19,862 nt of DNA from Candidatus Sumerlaeota bacterium (GCA_017161665.1 JADFCT010000023.1:1-19862), one strand, 5' to 3'. Positions 1-7,776 are shown, counted from the stretch's first letter. Made by a program: numbers and translations. The notes: generated by a model not told the origin, from the sequence alone.

Positions 1-53
1 ACGAATCCTACGACTTTTCACGACTTTTCTTGGGATTCGTGAAAAGTCGTGAA
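1..53. repeat. Nested inverted repeat downstream of the first secreted-protein gene
   Basis: Positions 17-29 and 41-53 are a perfect 13-bp inverted repeat (TTCACGACTTTTC / GAAAAGTCGTGAA) with an 11-nt loop. Positions 1-8 and 33-40 are a second perfect 8-bp inverted repeat (ACGAATCC / GGATTCGT), which overlaps the loop of the first, so the two stems are mutually exclusive. The unit CGACTTTTC also occurs twice in tandem (11-19 and 21-29). It lies about 30 nt beyond the stop codon of the minus-strand gene at 85-1446, so it could act as a transcript-end hairpin, but there is no clear T-run. It may instead be an interspersed repeat cut by the window edge. Confidence 0.6.
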
Positions 54-84
54 TGAAACGATCGGTCCGCTTATTGAGGGCGAT

Positions 85-1446
85 TTATTGTCCCAGCGCC
101 ATGGCGCCGTCCACGAACGCAAAAGGCGCCCACAACACCGCCGTGTCGAGAATGGGAAGTACGCCGCCGGCGGCCAGCATATTCATGTGCAATCGACTGG
201 ATTTCGCCACACTTTCATATTCAATGCTCGCAGGAGTCGCTGTGACCATCATAACGCGACCGCCCATTTGCGATACCAGCCTATTAAGTTCGTCCGTTGG
301 CGCGACTTCACCACCGAACAGTGGCCACCTCATGATGGTATCGAGTGTCTTGACGATGGGTTCAACGGCTTCATTCGAAATGGAATCCATCATGAAGAAA
401 GCAATTCCCTTCGCTTCACGATCGCCAAAGGCTTCGCGCAGGGCCGGATTTTGGTTTCGGAAGTTTCTTTGGCCCTTCCGGTTGGCCAGCAACAGGGCAA
501 TGAACGCGTCATTATTCGAGACAATGATTTCCGAACCGGTATGAACGGCCCCCATTTGCCACTTTTTCGCATACCGATGGGTGGCCATGAATCCCTGATG
601 ACCACTATAGACTTTCGGGCGAACCTCCCAGTCCTTTTGTCCGGACGTTTGGACGCTTATCGCCAGCAACTGGAGAAAACCTTCTTGGGCCCCCTTCAGG
701 ATCCAGGCGACGTTGAGCGTTTCCGGACGAATAACCTCCGGTCCCTCGATCGCAACAATGGGATCGGGGGCAACGATCATGCCAAAGCCATTGAACGCGC
801 CTTGGGTGGAGTTGGGATCGAATTCTTTCTCAATCGCAGCGTGATCCACTTTGAATTGATTGGGGGCCGCCGCGGTGATTTTCATCATTAATGTGTTTAT
901 CCAGGCGCCGGAATAATTGAGATCGACAACCAGATAACTGTTGGCCGGGGCCATATCCAAAAGATTGAAGGGTGTGTCATCCTTGAGGCCTGTTTTTAAA
1001 AGACCATGTCGACCATTGGGCACATGGATAACGGCCTTTTCCCGGAACGCGGGCTGAGAGTTATTGCCCCCTTCGTTCAAGCGGCTTGCGCTGTAGGCGA
1101 CGCCTTCGATGCCACTCACGCCCAGAGCATCCAATAAACCGTTCACATTTGCCGCATCGCCCACCATGGGAGCCATTGGTCCCAAGGGCAAAACTCCAGC
1201 GCCGGCAATGGCCGGAGCCGCCTGAGCCACCGCTCCCATGACCGCCTTGCCATCTACAGCCACGACCACATCGCCCTGGCGGTCGATTTTGTCCATGACC
1301 GCCTTGAACCAGGCGCTGTCATCCGCCGGTTCTTCTGTCTGCCCTTCCGTCTGTGCCGACGCCATCCAACTGAGGGCGCACGCCAGCGCGAGGGCCACGG
1401 CGCCCCGCATCGTTCGCGCCACGCTATTTTTATTGATAGTCATCAT
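85..1446 (-). CDS. Secreted protein of unknown function (distant paralog of its upstream neighbour)
   Basis: I do not recognise a named family with certainty. The 453-residue product starts with a basic n-region, a hydrophobic stretch (about residues 15-30) and an A-S-A-Q-like cleavage site, so it should be exported by Sec. The mature part is alpha/beta-like without further membrane segments or catalytic motifs I can name. The layout (GVAYSASR, then a strand-rich stretch, then DMAP followed by a hydrophobic strand and an aspartate) parallels the upstream gene product (GFSLSRK, then LLYAPKG), suggesting divergent duplicates. The overall style recalls DUF3352-like periplasmic proteins; this is a weak family guess. 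An AAGGAGA ribosome site lies about 8 nt before the first ATG; a second ATG follows immediately. The gap to the upstream gene is only 26 nt, so the two are probably co-transcribed. Confidence 0.85.
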   Translation of the reverse strand: MMTINKNSVARTMRGAVALALACALSWMASAQTEGQTEEPADDSAWFKAVMDKIDRQGDVVVAVDGKAVMGAVAQAAPAIAGAGVLPLGPMAPMVGDAANVNGLLDALGVSGIEGVAYSASRLNEGGNNSQPAFREKAVIHVPNGRHGLLKTGLKDDTPFNLLDMAPANSYLVVDLNYSGAWINTLMMKITAAAPNQFKVDHAAIEKEFDPNSTQGAFNGFGMIVAPDPIVAIEGPEVIRPETLNVAWILKGAQEGFLQLLAISVQTSGQKDWEVRPKVYSGHQGFMATHRYAKKWQMGAVHTGSEIIVSNNDAFIALLLANRKGQRNFRNQNPALREAFGDREAKGIAFFMMDSISNEAVEPIVKTLDTIMRWPLFGGEVAPTDELNRLVSQMGGRVMMVTATPASIEYESVAKSSRLHMNMLAAGGVLPILDTAVLWAPFAFVDGAMALGQ

Positions 1447-1472
1447 GATTCCATTCTCCTTCGTCGTGTCGC

Positions 1473-2771
1473 TTACTGGCCCGGCGTCGCGTCCATGGTC
1501 ATGCCCATGGACGCGTTGAAAGACATCCCTATCGAAGCGCCTTGTATTAAAGCGGGCAGATCCGAAGGATCCATTGGCTGGAAGGCGCGCAGGATTTGGA
1601 AGCCTTTGTCGTCATTGATGCGCATGGAAGCGTAACCACCGAAGGCGTCGCCCCCCGGCGCCTGGGCCATCATGCCCTGAATCATGGACGGGGGCAGGCC
1701 GAACTTCTGCGCCACCAGGGCGCCGGCGCTCACCGCCAGGTTCGGGAGGTTCGGGCTGAGATAGGACAGCGCGTTGCCCGAGACGGCCAGCTTGCCGCGC
1801 ACGCGGAGGAAGTCCAAGTCATTGCCCAGGTTGGAGTAATCACTTTTCGTGGCGATAATTGTATCCATGAATTCCGGAGAGGAAGCCAGGATCAGATAAT
1901 TTTTGTCGTAGGCCATGGTCATTCGAAGTAAACCGCCCGCCACCGGTTGGGCGTCGATGGCGATCTGGAAGGGACCGGATGTTTTCTCCTCGAATTGGGT
2001 TCCCTTTTTGGCGGCCTCGGCTTTCAGCGCCGTGAACAAGACGTCCGATCGGGCCTTGATCATCAGGGCCAGACGGGGCATGGCGATCCCTTCGGCGTCC
2101 GGCGGGCTGCCGGCGGGCGTGATCCTGTTCTCCGGGTCCACATCGCCAAAGAAACAGATTTCCCCGTTATAGGATTCAAGCAACGCCTCGACCGAATAAT
2201 CCGTATCGGTCTTGATGGAATTGAGAAAATCCTCGAATTGCTTGCTGCCTTCCGAATTCTTCGTAGCCACGAAGAATTCGCGCAGCAGCGCGACGACCGT
2301 CTTCAGGTCCATATCCTGAGAGAAAAAGAACAGTGTGCCCTTGGGCGCGTAGAGGAGGGAACTGAAGACGTGAGGGCGCTCGCCCAGGGCCTTGCGCCAG
2401 GACGTGTCGCCACGGAAGGTGGCGTATGTTTTGGCGATTGCGTACTCACCTTTGCGCGAGAGACTGAATCCCGTCTGATCCAGTTCCCGTCCGCCGGCCG
2501 TCAGGAAGGCCTGGTAGAGTTTTTCCAGTCCTTCCATGCCGGGCGCCACGGGACCGTCCGACGTTTGCATCCCACGGAACCAATAGGGCGCCATGCGCGC
2601 GAGGGCGTCGCCGGTTTTGATGTTGATATAGACCGTTCCCGCCTGGTCCAGCCGACCTCCGTCGGGCAGGTCCTCATAGGGGGCTTGGGTTTGAGCCGTC
2701 GCGGGCGCGCCGGCCAGGCCCCCCCACGCCAACCAGACCGTGGCCGCCGTCATAAGGGTTTTTCGAATCAT
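1473..2771 (-). CDS. Secreted protein of unknown function, DUF3352-like
   Basis: The product has 432 residues. A signal peptide is evident: M-I-R-K, a hydrophobic core to about residue 22, and an A-T-A-Q cleavage site near residue 26. The mature chain has repeated strand-helix patterns, with phrases such as NYLILASSPEFMDTIIA and a C-terminal tail rich in Met, Gly and Ser ending ATPGQ. No enzymatic motif is visible. The pattern resembles DUF3352-type proteins, but I cannot confirm membership without a profile search. A strong AAGGAGG site sits 8 nt before the ATG, the best ribosome site in this part of the window, so good expression is likely. It is the first gene of a probable two-gene operon with the minus-strand gene ending at 85. 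Confidence 0.87.
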   Translation of the reverse strand: MIRKTLMTAATVWLAWGGLAGAPATAQTQAPYEDLPDGGRLDQAGTVYINIKTGDALARMAPYWFRGMQTSDGPVAPGMEGLEKLYQAFLTAGGRELDQTGFSLSRKGEYAIAKTYATFRGDTSWRKALGERPHVFSSLLYAPKGTLFFFSQDMDLKTVVALLREFFVATKNSEGSKQFEDFLNSIKTDTDYSVEALLESYNGEICFFGDVDPENRITPAGSPPDAEGIAMPRLALMIKARSDVLFTALKAEAAKKGTQFEEKTSGPFQIAIDAQPVAGGLLRMTMAYDKNYLILASSPEFMDTIIATKSDYSNLGNDLDFLRVRGKLAVSGNALSYLSPNLPNLAVSAGALVAQKFGLPPSMIQGMMAQAPGGDAFGGYASMRINDDKGFQILRAFQPMDPSDLPALIQGASIGMSFNASMGMTMDATPGQ

Positions 2772-2868
2772 GGTGTGTCCTCCTTCGTATGAAAAGGAAA
2801 AAAAGCATCCCGTTTTTCGGTGGACGATTTTCCCGCGAAACCGTGGTCAAAAGCCAGTCTTTTTCGGG

Positions 2869-2933
2869 CTGCGCCTCTGTGTCCTTTCGGACGCTGTGTT
2901 TTTCACCACCGAGGCGCAGAGGGACACAGAGGT
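2869..2933. repeat. Repeat copy C: ACAGAG-type interspersed repeat with two overlapping stems
   Basis: The stretch 2903-2933 (TCACCACCGAGGCGCAGAGG and on) is the same repeat family as 4981-5010 and 11811-11840. Two perfect inverted repeats overlap here: 2869-2877 with 2911-2919 (CTGCGCCTC / GAGGCGCAG) and 2874-2884 with 2922-2932 (CCTCTGTGTCC / GGACACAGAGG). Only one can form at a time. It lies 11 nt beyond the thrS stop codon and about 100 nt before the start of the next minus-strand gene. A role in ending thrS transcripts is possible, but no T-run follows on the minus strand. This type of repeat is a recurrent intergenic element in many bacteria and often produces spurious predicted peptides. 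Confidence 0.7.
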
Positions 2934-2943
2934 CCCTTCAATT

Positions 2944-4875
2944 TTATTGAACGATCCGGCGTTCTTTGATTTCTTCCAGGATTTGCGCCACGACCTCATC
3001 CACGGGCAGCGTCCCGACCTGTCCCATCTTGTGGCGACGCACATTGACGGCGCCGGCGTTCTTTTCCTTTTCGCCTACCACCAGCATCATGGGGACCTTC
3101 TGCGTTTCCGCGTCCCGGAGCCGCGCGCCGAGTTTTTCGTTGCGATCGTCCAGGTGGACGCGCACACCCTCGGTCTTCAGGCGCTCGGCCACGGCCGCCG
3201 CGTATTCGCTCAGGTCTTCGTGGACGGGGATCACCGTCACCTGCGTGGGCGACAGCCACATGGGGAAGCCGCCGGCGAAGTGTTCTGTCATGATGCCCAG
3301 GAACCGCTCCACGGACCCGAAGATGGCGCGATGGATCATGACGGGGCGCTGTCGGCTCTGGTCCGGCGCCACATAGGTCAGGTCGAACCGTTCGGGCATG
3401 GAGAAATCGACCTGGATTGTTGCGCATTGCCAGGAGCGTTTCAAGCAGTCGAGGATATGGAAGTCAATCTTGGGCCCATAGAAGGCGCCGTCGCCGGGAT
3501 TGAGCTGATAATCAATGCCCTTGGCGTCAAGGGAGTTTTTCAGGGCGTCCGTGGCCAGTTCCCAGACCGCATCGTCGCCGATGGATTTTTCGGGCCGGGT
3601 GCTGAGTTCCACGTGAATGTTCTCAAAGCCGCAGGTCTTGTACACGGCGAAAACGAACTCAATGCACCCGCGAATTTCGGCTTCCAGTTGCTCGGGCATA
3701 CAGAAGTGATGGGCGTCGTCCTGCGTAAAGGTCCGGACGCGGAACAGGCCGTGGAGACAGCCGGATTTTTCGTGGCGGTGGACCTGACCGAATTCGGCGA
3801 CGCGCAGGGGCAGCTCGCGATACGAATGCAGGTTGCTTTTGTAGTACATCAAACAGCCCGGGCAGTTCATGGGCTTGACGGCAAAATCCCGATCGTCGAT
3901 TTTCGTGAAGTACATGTTTTCACGATAATGATCCCAATGCCCGCTGCGATGCCACAAGTCCTCGTTGAGGATCAGGGGCGTGCGGATTTCCTGATAATTC
4001 CGCTTGCGCAATTCCTCGCGGCAATAATTCATCAACTCGTTATAGATAATCATGCCCTTGGCGTGGAAGAAGGGGAAGCCGGGGCCTTCTTCGTGGAACG
4101 AGAAGAGGTCGAGTTGTTTGCCCAGAATCCGATGATCTCGCCGCTTGGCTTCTTCGAGCATTTTGATGTGTTCGGCCAGGAGTTTTTTGTCCGGAAACGA
4201 GATGCCGTAGATGCGCTGAAGCATCTGACGGTTTTCGTCGCCCCGCCAGTAGGCGCCAGCCACGGACAGGAGTTTGAAGGACTTGACGGCGCCAAAGTGT
4301 GGCATGTGCGGGCCGCGACACATGTCCGCGAAATCATCGCCGTGGTGATAGATGGAAACCGTTTCCACCTCGTCGGGCAGATCGTCGATCATCTCGACCT
4401 TATAGGACTCCCCCCGCTGGTCGAAGAAAGCGCGGGCCGTGGCCCGGTCCAGGATCTCCCGGCGCGCGGGAACCTTGGCTTTAATGAGCGCTTTCATCTC
4501 CGCCTCAATTTGGGGCAGTTCTTCCTCTGACAGGCGGGTGGGCATGTCGATGTCGTAGTAAAAGCCGTCCTCGATGGCCGGGCCGATGGCCAGTTTGGCC
4601 TCGGGCCACAGCCGCTTGATGGCCATGGCCATGAGGTGCGCCGTGGAGTGGCGATAGATTTCGGTTCCTTCGGGATCGCGATAGGTGAGGATGGCCACCT
4701 GGGCGTCGTGTTCGATGGGCGTGCTGAGGTCCACAGCGGCGCCGTCGATTTTTCCGGCCAGCGCCGCCTGGGCCAGGCCCGGGCCGATGCCCTCGGCCAC
4801 CTGGGCCACGGTGGCGCCGGCGGGATGTTCCCGGATCGATCCGTCAGGCAGGGTAACCGTAATCATGTCGCTCAT
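2944..4875 (-). CDS. thrS: Threonyl-tRNA synthetase
   Basis: Class II aminoacyl-tRNA synthetase that charges tRNA-Thr in the cytoplasm. All expected domains are present in order: N-terminal TGS domain (about 1-65), an editing domain with H76-S-T-A-H80 and the later CRGPH motif, the catalytic core with PMNCPGC (zinc cysteine), motif 2 (RVRTFTQDDAHHF) and motif 3 (GSVERFLGIMTEH), and a C-terminal anticodon-binding domain. The length of 643 residues is normal. The frame stays open upstream to 4956, but that extra 27-residue leader is encoded by repeat A. The ATG at 4875 has a GAGG site 9 nt upstream and gives the usual family N-terminus (MSDMITVTLPDGS), so I chose it; a second ATG at 4866 is the alternative. 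Repeat C follows the stop codon and repeat A precedes the gene. Confidence 0.97.
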   Translation of the reverse strand: MSDMITVTLPDGSIREHPAGATVAQVAEGIGPGLAQAALAGKIDGAAVDLSTPIEHDAQVAILTYRDPEGTEIYRHSTAHLMAMAIKRLWPEAKLAIGPAIEDGFYYDIDMPTRLSEEELPQIEAEMKALIKAKVPARREILDRATARAFFDQRGESYKVEMIDDLPDEVETVSIYHHGDDFADMCRGPHMPHFGAVKSFKLLSVAGAYWRGDENRQMLQRIYGISFPDKKLLAEHIKMLEEAKRRDHRILGKQLDLFSFHEEGPGFPFFHAKGMIIYNELMNYCREELRKRNYQEIRTPLILNEDLWHRSGHWDHYRENMYFTKIDDRDFAVKPMNCPGCLMYYKSNLHSYRELPLRVAEFGQVHRHEKSGCLHGLFRVRTFTQDDAHHFCMPEQLEAEIRGCIEFVFAVYKTCGFENIHVELSTRPEKSIGDDAVWELATDALKNSLDAKGIDYQLNPGDGAFYGPKIDFHILDCLKRSWQCATIQVDFSMPERFDLTYVAPDQSRQRPVMIHRAIFGSVERFLGIMTEHFAGGFPMWLSPTQVTVIPVHEDLSEYAAAVAERLKTEGVRVHLDDRNEKLGARLRDAETQKVPMMLVVGEKEKNAGAVNVRRHKMGQVGTLPVDEVVAQILEEIKERRIVQ

Positions 4876-4914
4876 CGTGGACAACCTCGCATTTCGTGAA
4901 ACATTGGCCAGTTT

Positions 4915-5070
4915 AAGGCTCTCGAAAAAAATCCCCTTTTTGGACTCGGTGTTCACTGTGACTCTGTGGTGAAAAGAATTTTACCACAGAGTCACAGCGA
5001 ACACAGAGATTGTTGGCCTTGGGAAGGTTTGACCAACATCAGAACGGGATTTATTTATTTCCGCAGGCCT
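4915..5070. repeat. Repeat element A, upstream of thrS
   Basis: This roughly 155-bp element is a relative of the one at 11749-11916. The shared core, in the same orientation, runs from CCCCTTTTT and ACTCGGTGT through an ACAGAG-type motif (4981-5010) to CTTGGG and TTTGAC(C/G)ACAT-like sequence. The ends are exchanged relative to that copy: 4916-4932 (AGGCTCTCGAAAAAAAT) is the exact reverse complement of 11894-11910, and 5046-5062 is the exact reverse complement of 11751-11767. GGCCAG occurs just outside both ends (4906-4911 and 5076-5081), a possible but not abutting target duplication. No protein of its own is encoded. The element occupies the region where a thrS promoter or leader would lie. 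Confidence 0.8.
4949..5004. repeat. 22-bp near-perfect hairpin inside repeat A
   Basis: Arms at 4949-4970 and 4983-5004 pair over 22 positions with a single mismatch (GTGTTCACTG... against ...AGCGAACAC), around a 12-nt loop (4971-4982). In RNA read from the minus strand it would lie about 75-130 nt before the thrS ATG, so it may form in the thrS leader if transcription starts upstream of it. The stem is symmetrical, and no T-run supports a simple terminator on either strand. Confidence 0.8.
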
Positions 5071-5169
5071 ACTAGGGCCAGATAAAGCGGAAAGTGTAGG
5101 ACCCGCCTCCCGGATGAGTCAAAGGATAAAGCCGCAAAATCAACGCTCGAAAGGGCAGGTTAATCATAA

Positions 5170-5204
5170 ATCGCCTCTTCGACACGGTCCATCGAAGAGG
5201 CGAT
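5170..5204 (-). terminator. Hairpin terminator of the aconitase-family gene
   Basis: Perfect 13-bp stem (5170-5182 with 5192-5204, ATCGCCTCTTCGA / TCGAAGAGGCGAT) around a 9-nt loop, 31 nt beyond the stop codon of the minus-strand gene ending at 5236. On the minus strand the stem is followed by TTATGATTA, a weak T-rich tail, so termination may be imperfect. Confidence 0.65.
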
Positions 5205-5235
5205 CCCATGGCTTGATTCGGTTGCGGGGGCGCGA

Positions 5236-7230
5236 CTACTTGTTGCGGCGTCCCTTGGATTTGCTGTTCGGCGTTTCCAGCCCCATGGCCGACCGCGTCA
5301 GATTCAGCAGGCCGCCGGCGAGGATGATTTCGATCTGGTGCGGCGACAGGTTGTGTTCGACGTTGTAGTTCTTGTGGGAACGCTTGTTTTTGACAACCAT
5401 GGGCTTGCCATCACTGAGGAAGATGCGGGCAAAGGGGATTTCGATTTCGTCGGCCAGTTGAATGTCCTCATAGGATTTGGAATCCTTGAGAACGAGGGGC
5501 AGAATGCCACAGTTGATCAGGTTCTGTCGGTGAATACGGGCGAAGGATTTGGCAAAGACCGCCCGAACACCCAGGTACATGGGACACAGGGCCGCATGTT
5601 CGCGGGCCGATCCCTGTCCGTAGTTTTCACCGGCAATGATGAATCCGCCGCCGGCGGATTTGGCCCGACGAACGAACGTGGGGTCCAGGTAACGGAAAAT
5701 GAATTCCGACAGACGTGGGACATTGGATCGCAGGGCCATCGCCGCCGGACTGGTGGGCAGAATGTCCTCCGTCGTCACGTTGTCGCCCAGGCGAATGAGC
5801 GCCACGCCGCTGAGATCCTGGGGCAACGAGTCTTTGAGGGGCACGGATTTGATGTTCGGTCCCCGGTGAATCTCCACACGGCTCGGTTTTTCGGGCGGCG
5901 GGATGATCTGAGACTCATCGACTTCGAATTGGCTCGGTATCGTCACGTTCGGCGGCCGCTTGCCCGTGCTCAGGGGACAGACGATTTTCCCTTCCAGAGC
6001 CGAAAAGACGGCGGTGGCGGGGCCGCACAGGTACACCTCGCTCTCGCGATTGCCGGAACTGCCCGGGTAGTTGCGATTGAAGGTTCGGAGACTGACGCCC
6101 CCGGTGGGGGCCGCCTGGCCGATGCCGGCGCTGGGGCCATATCCGGGCTCCAGAATGCGGGCGCCCGCCTTCATCATGTCATGCAGGGCGCCGTTTTGCG
6201 ACAGGTTCAACATCACCTGGCGCGAACCGGGGATGATCACCAGGCTCACGTTGGGGTGGACCACTTTGCCTTTGAGCACCTGGGCCACGGCCATGAGGTT
6301 GCGATAGGTCGAATTCGTGGAACCGCCAATGCAGACCTGCGAAATCGGCGTGCCGGCCACTTCGGCCACTTCCGTGACGTTATCGGGACTGGGGGGCAAG
6401 GCGACCAGGGGCTTGATGTCCGACAGATCGATTTCCATTTCGCCGTCGTATTCGGCGTCTTTGTCCGCTGCCAGGGCCAGGTATTCGGCGGTCCGTCGCT
6501 GGCGTTTGAGGTAGCTGCGCGTCATGGTGTCCGAGGGAAAAATGGACGCGGTGGCGCCGGTTTCGGCCACCATGTTGGCGATAATCCCACGTTCAGACAC
6601 GGCAATGTGCTTGAGCCCGTCGCCCGCATATTCCAGTGATTTGCCGGCGCCGCCTCGGACCGTCAGCAGCCTCAAGAGTTCCAGGGCGATGTCTTTGGCG
6701 CCGATCCACGGACCGGGTTTGCCCTTCAGGATGACCTTGATGACTTCGGGCATTTCCATGCGGAATGGTTTGCCTGCCATGACGAGGGCCACATCCAGGG
6801 CGCCGGCGCCGATGGCGAGCATCCCCAAGGCGCCGGCCGTGGTGCAATGGCTGTCCGTGCCGAGCAGCGTTTTCCCGGGGGCCGCAAAGCGTTCGAGGTG
6901 AACCTTATGGCAAATGCCATTCCCGGGTCGGGAAAAATGAACCCCCAGTCGGGCGGCGATCGTTTGAAGATACAGATGATCGTCGGCGCTTTCATAGGAA
7001 ATCTGGAGCAAATTGTGATCCACATAGGACACCGACGTCTGCGTCATGACGTGTTCGATCCCCAGGGCTTCCAGTTGCTGATACGTCAGCGTGCCGTTGG
7101 AGTCCTGCGTCATGGTCTGATCAATGTGCAGGGTAATGGCTTCGCCGGCGCGCATTTCGCCTTCGATCAAGTGATCGGCAATGATTTTTTGTGTCAGATT
7201 CAGTTTGGGTTTGCTTTTGCCTCTGGCCAT
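5236..7230 (-). CDS. acn: Aconitase-family protein (Aquifex-type architecture) lacking Fe-S ligand cysteines
   Basis: A single-chain aconitase homologue of 664 residues: dehydratase domains (about 1-420), then the swivel domain (about 460-640) with GQGSARE at 539-544. Conserved parts include D126-S-H128, GICH108, the ETGATASIFPSD stretch (223-234) and R386-N387. The family normally isomerises citrate to isocitrate using a [4Fe-4S] cluster held by three cysteines, in GSCTN and CxxC-I-G motifs. Here these positions read G-G-S304-T-N and G-Y364-G-P-S367-A-G, and the Arg after RN(F/Y)xG is S391. C300 lies four residues from the first site. Aconitase activity is therefore doubtful; it may be a cluster-free paralog with another role. 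The start at 7230 has a GGGAGG site 8 nt upstream, better than the in-frame ATG at 7254. Both termini are lysine/arginine-rich. The frame is intact, with no sign of decay. Confidence 0.9.
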   Translation of the reverse strand: MARGKSKPKLNLTQKIIADHLIEGEMRAGEAITLHIDQTMTQDSNGTLTYQQLEALGIEHVMTQTSVSYVDHNLLQISYESADDHLYLQTIAARLGVHFSRPGNGICHKVHLERFAAPGKTLLGTDSHCTTAGALGMLAIGAGALDVALVMAGKPFRMEMPEVIKVILKGKPGPWIGAKDIALELLRLLTVRGGAGKSLEYAGDGLKHIAVSERGIIANMVAETGATASIFPSDTMTRSYLKRQRRTAEYLALAADKDAEYDGEMEIDLSDIKPLVALPPSPDNVTEVAEVAGTPISQVCIGGSTNSTYRNLMAVAQVLKGKVVHPNVSLVIIPGSRQVMLNLSQNGALHDMMKAGARILEPGYGPSAGIGQAAPTGGVSLRTFNRNYPGSSGNRESEVYLCGPATAVFSALEGKIVCPLSTGKRPPNVTIPSQFEVDESQIIPPPEKPSRVEIHRGPNIKSVPLKDSLPQDLSGVALIRLGDNVTTEDILPTSPAAMALRSNVPRLSEFIFRYLDPTFVRRAKSAGGGFIIAGENYGQGSAREHAALCPMYLGVRAVFAKSFARIHRQNLINCGILPLVLKDSKSYEDIQLADEIEIPFARIFLSDGKPMVVKNKRSHKNYNVEHNLSPHQIEIILAGGLLNLTRSAMGLETPNSKSKGRRNK

Positions 7231-7254
7231 AAAGCAATCCTCCCGGTGGTTCAC

Positions 7255-7696
7255 CGAACAAGCGTCGAGTGGCGGCTCATTCGCAGAATGGAACAGGCGG
7301 CGACGGCTGAGCGGCGCGCCTGCATGGATTTGGAAAAGTCGTTGCCTTCGTCGACGGGCGCCACCGAACGATCACGCTTTCCGTTAGTCGCTGATAACGG
7401 GCGTCCCACGGCCGGATTTATCCAAAACCGATAAGGGCAAACCCTTTTATTTATGAACGTTTTTGTGATTTTCCCGCCTGCCATCAACGGACGATCGATC
7501 GGGAAAGGCCAAAATGCAAATAAACGCAGAGTTTAAGAACGAAGAGCCGTCCGGTCAATCCTTTAATCCGTTGGATTGATTATAACATTAATTAATACTC
7601 TGCTGTGATTCATTGCGGCTGGAGTTTTCCGTTGCTTTCCCGTTTCCCGGTCCAAAGCGACCGATTCGTTTTTTTGCGGTTTTTTCCAAAAAATGC
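7255..7696. other. Gene-free divergent region between the aconitase-family gene and hpf
   Basis: About 440 nt between the divergent genes hold no convincing coding frame, tRNA or known riboswitch. It must contain the promoter of the minus-strand aconitase-family gene, but I cannot place it with confidence. Minor structures seen are a small hairpin AAGGG-CAAA-CCCTT near 7435-7447 and an AT-rich patch at 7556-7600 with the inverted pair CAATCC / GGATTG (7556-7561 and 7572-7577). None is strong enough to assign a function. Confidence 0.4.
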
Positions 7697-7725
7697 TTGA
7701 GCCTGGGGGGCTTTGAGTCGATAAG
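7697..7725 (+). promoter_or_regulatory. Possible sigma-70-like promoter of hpf
   Basis: TTGAGC (7697-7702) and GATAAG (7720-7725) are separated by 17 nt, each matching the consensus at four of six positions. An overlapping TACAAT (7726-7731) is a better -10 box but has no -35 box at the right distance. If used, the transcript would start near 7732 and carry both palindromes in its 5' leader. Confidence 0.3.
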
Positions 7726-7747
7726 TACAATACGTTGAAAGGAAAGG

Positions 7748-7765
7748 TGGCGAAAATTTTCGCCA
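7748..7765. promoter_or_regulatory. Perfect 18-bp palindrome upstream of hpf
   Basis: TGGCGAAAATTTTCGCCA is its own reverse complement, centred about 52 nt before the hpf ATG. It could be the operator of a dimeric regulator, or fold as a short RNA hairpin in the leader. Confidence 0.55.
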
Positions 7766-7776
7766 AATTTCAGATG

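Noticed and set aside
2740..4530. Long plus-strand open frame (596 codons) opposite thrS
   Set aside because: It is antisense to thrS, whose motifs are unmistakable, and its translation shows no family features. It is a by-product of GC-rich codon use.
4876..4956. 27-residue N-terminal extension of ThrS
   Set aside because: Most of it is encoded by repeat element A, and the family start plus a GAGG ribosome site fit the ATG at 4875.
7255..7487. Short open frames between the aconitase-family gene and hpf
   Set aside because: No ribosome site, motif or typical codon pattern; likely non-coding.
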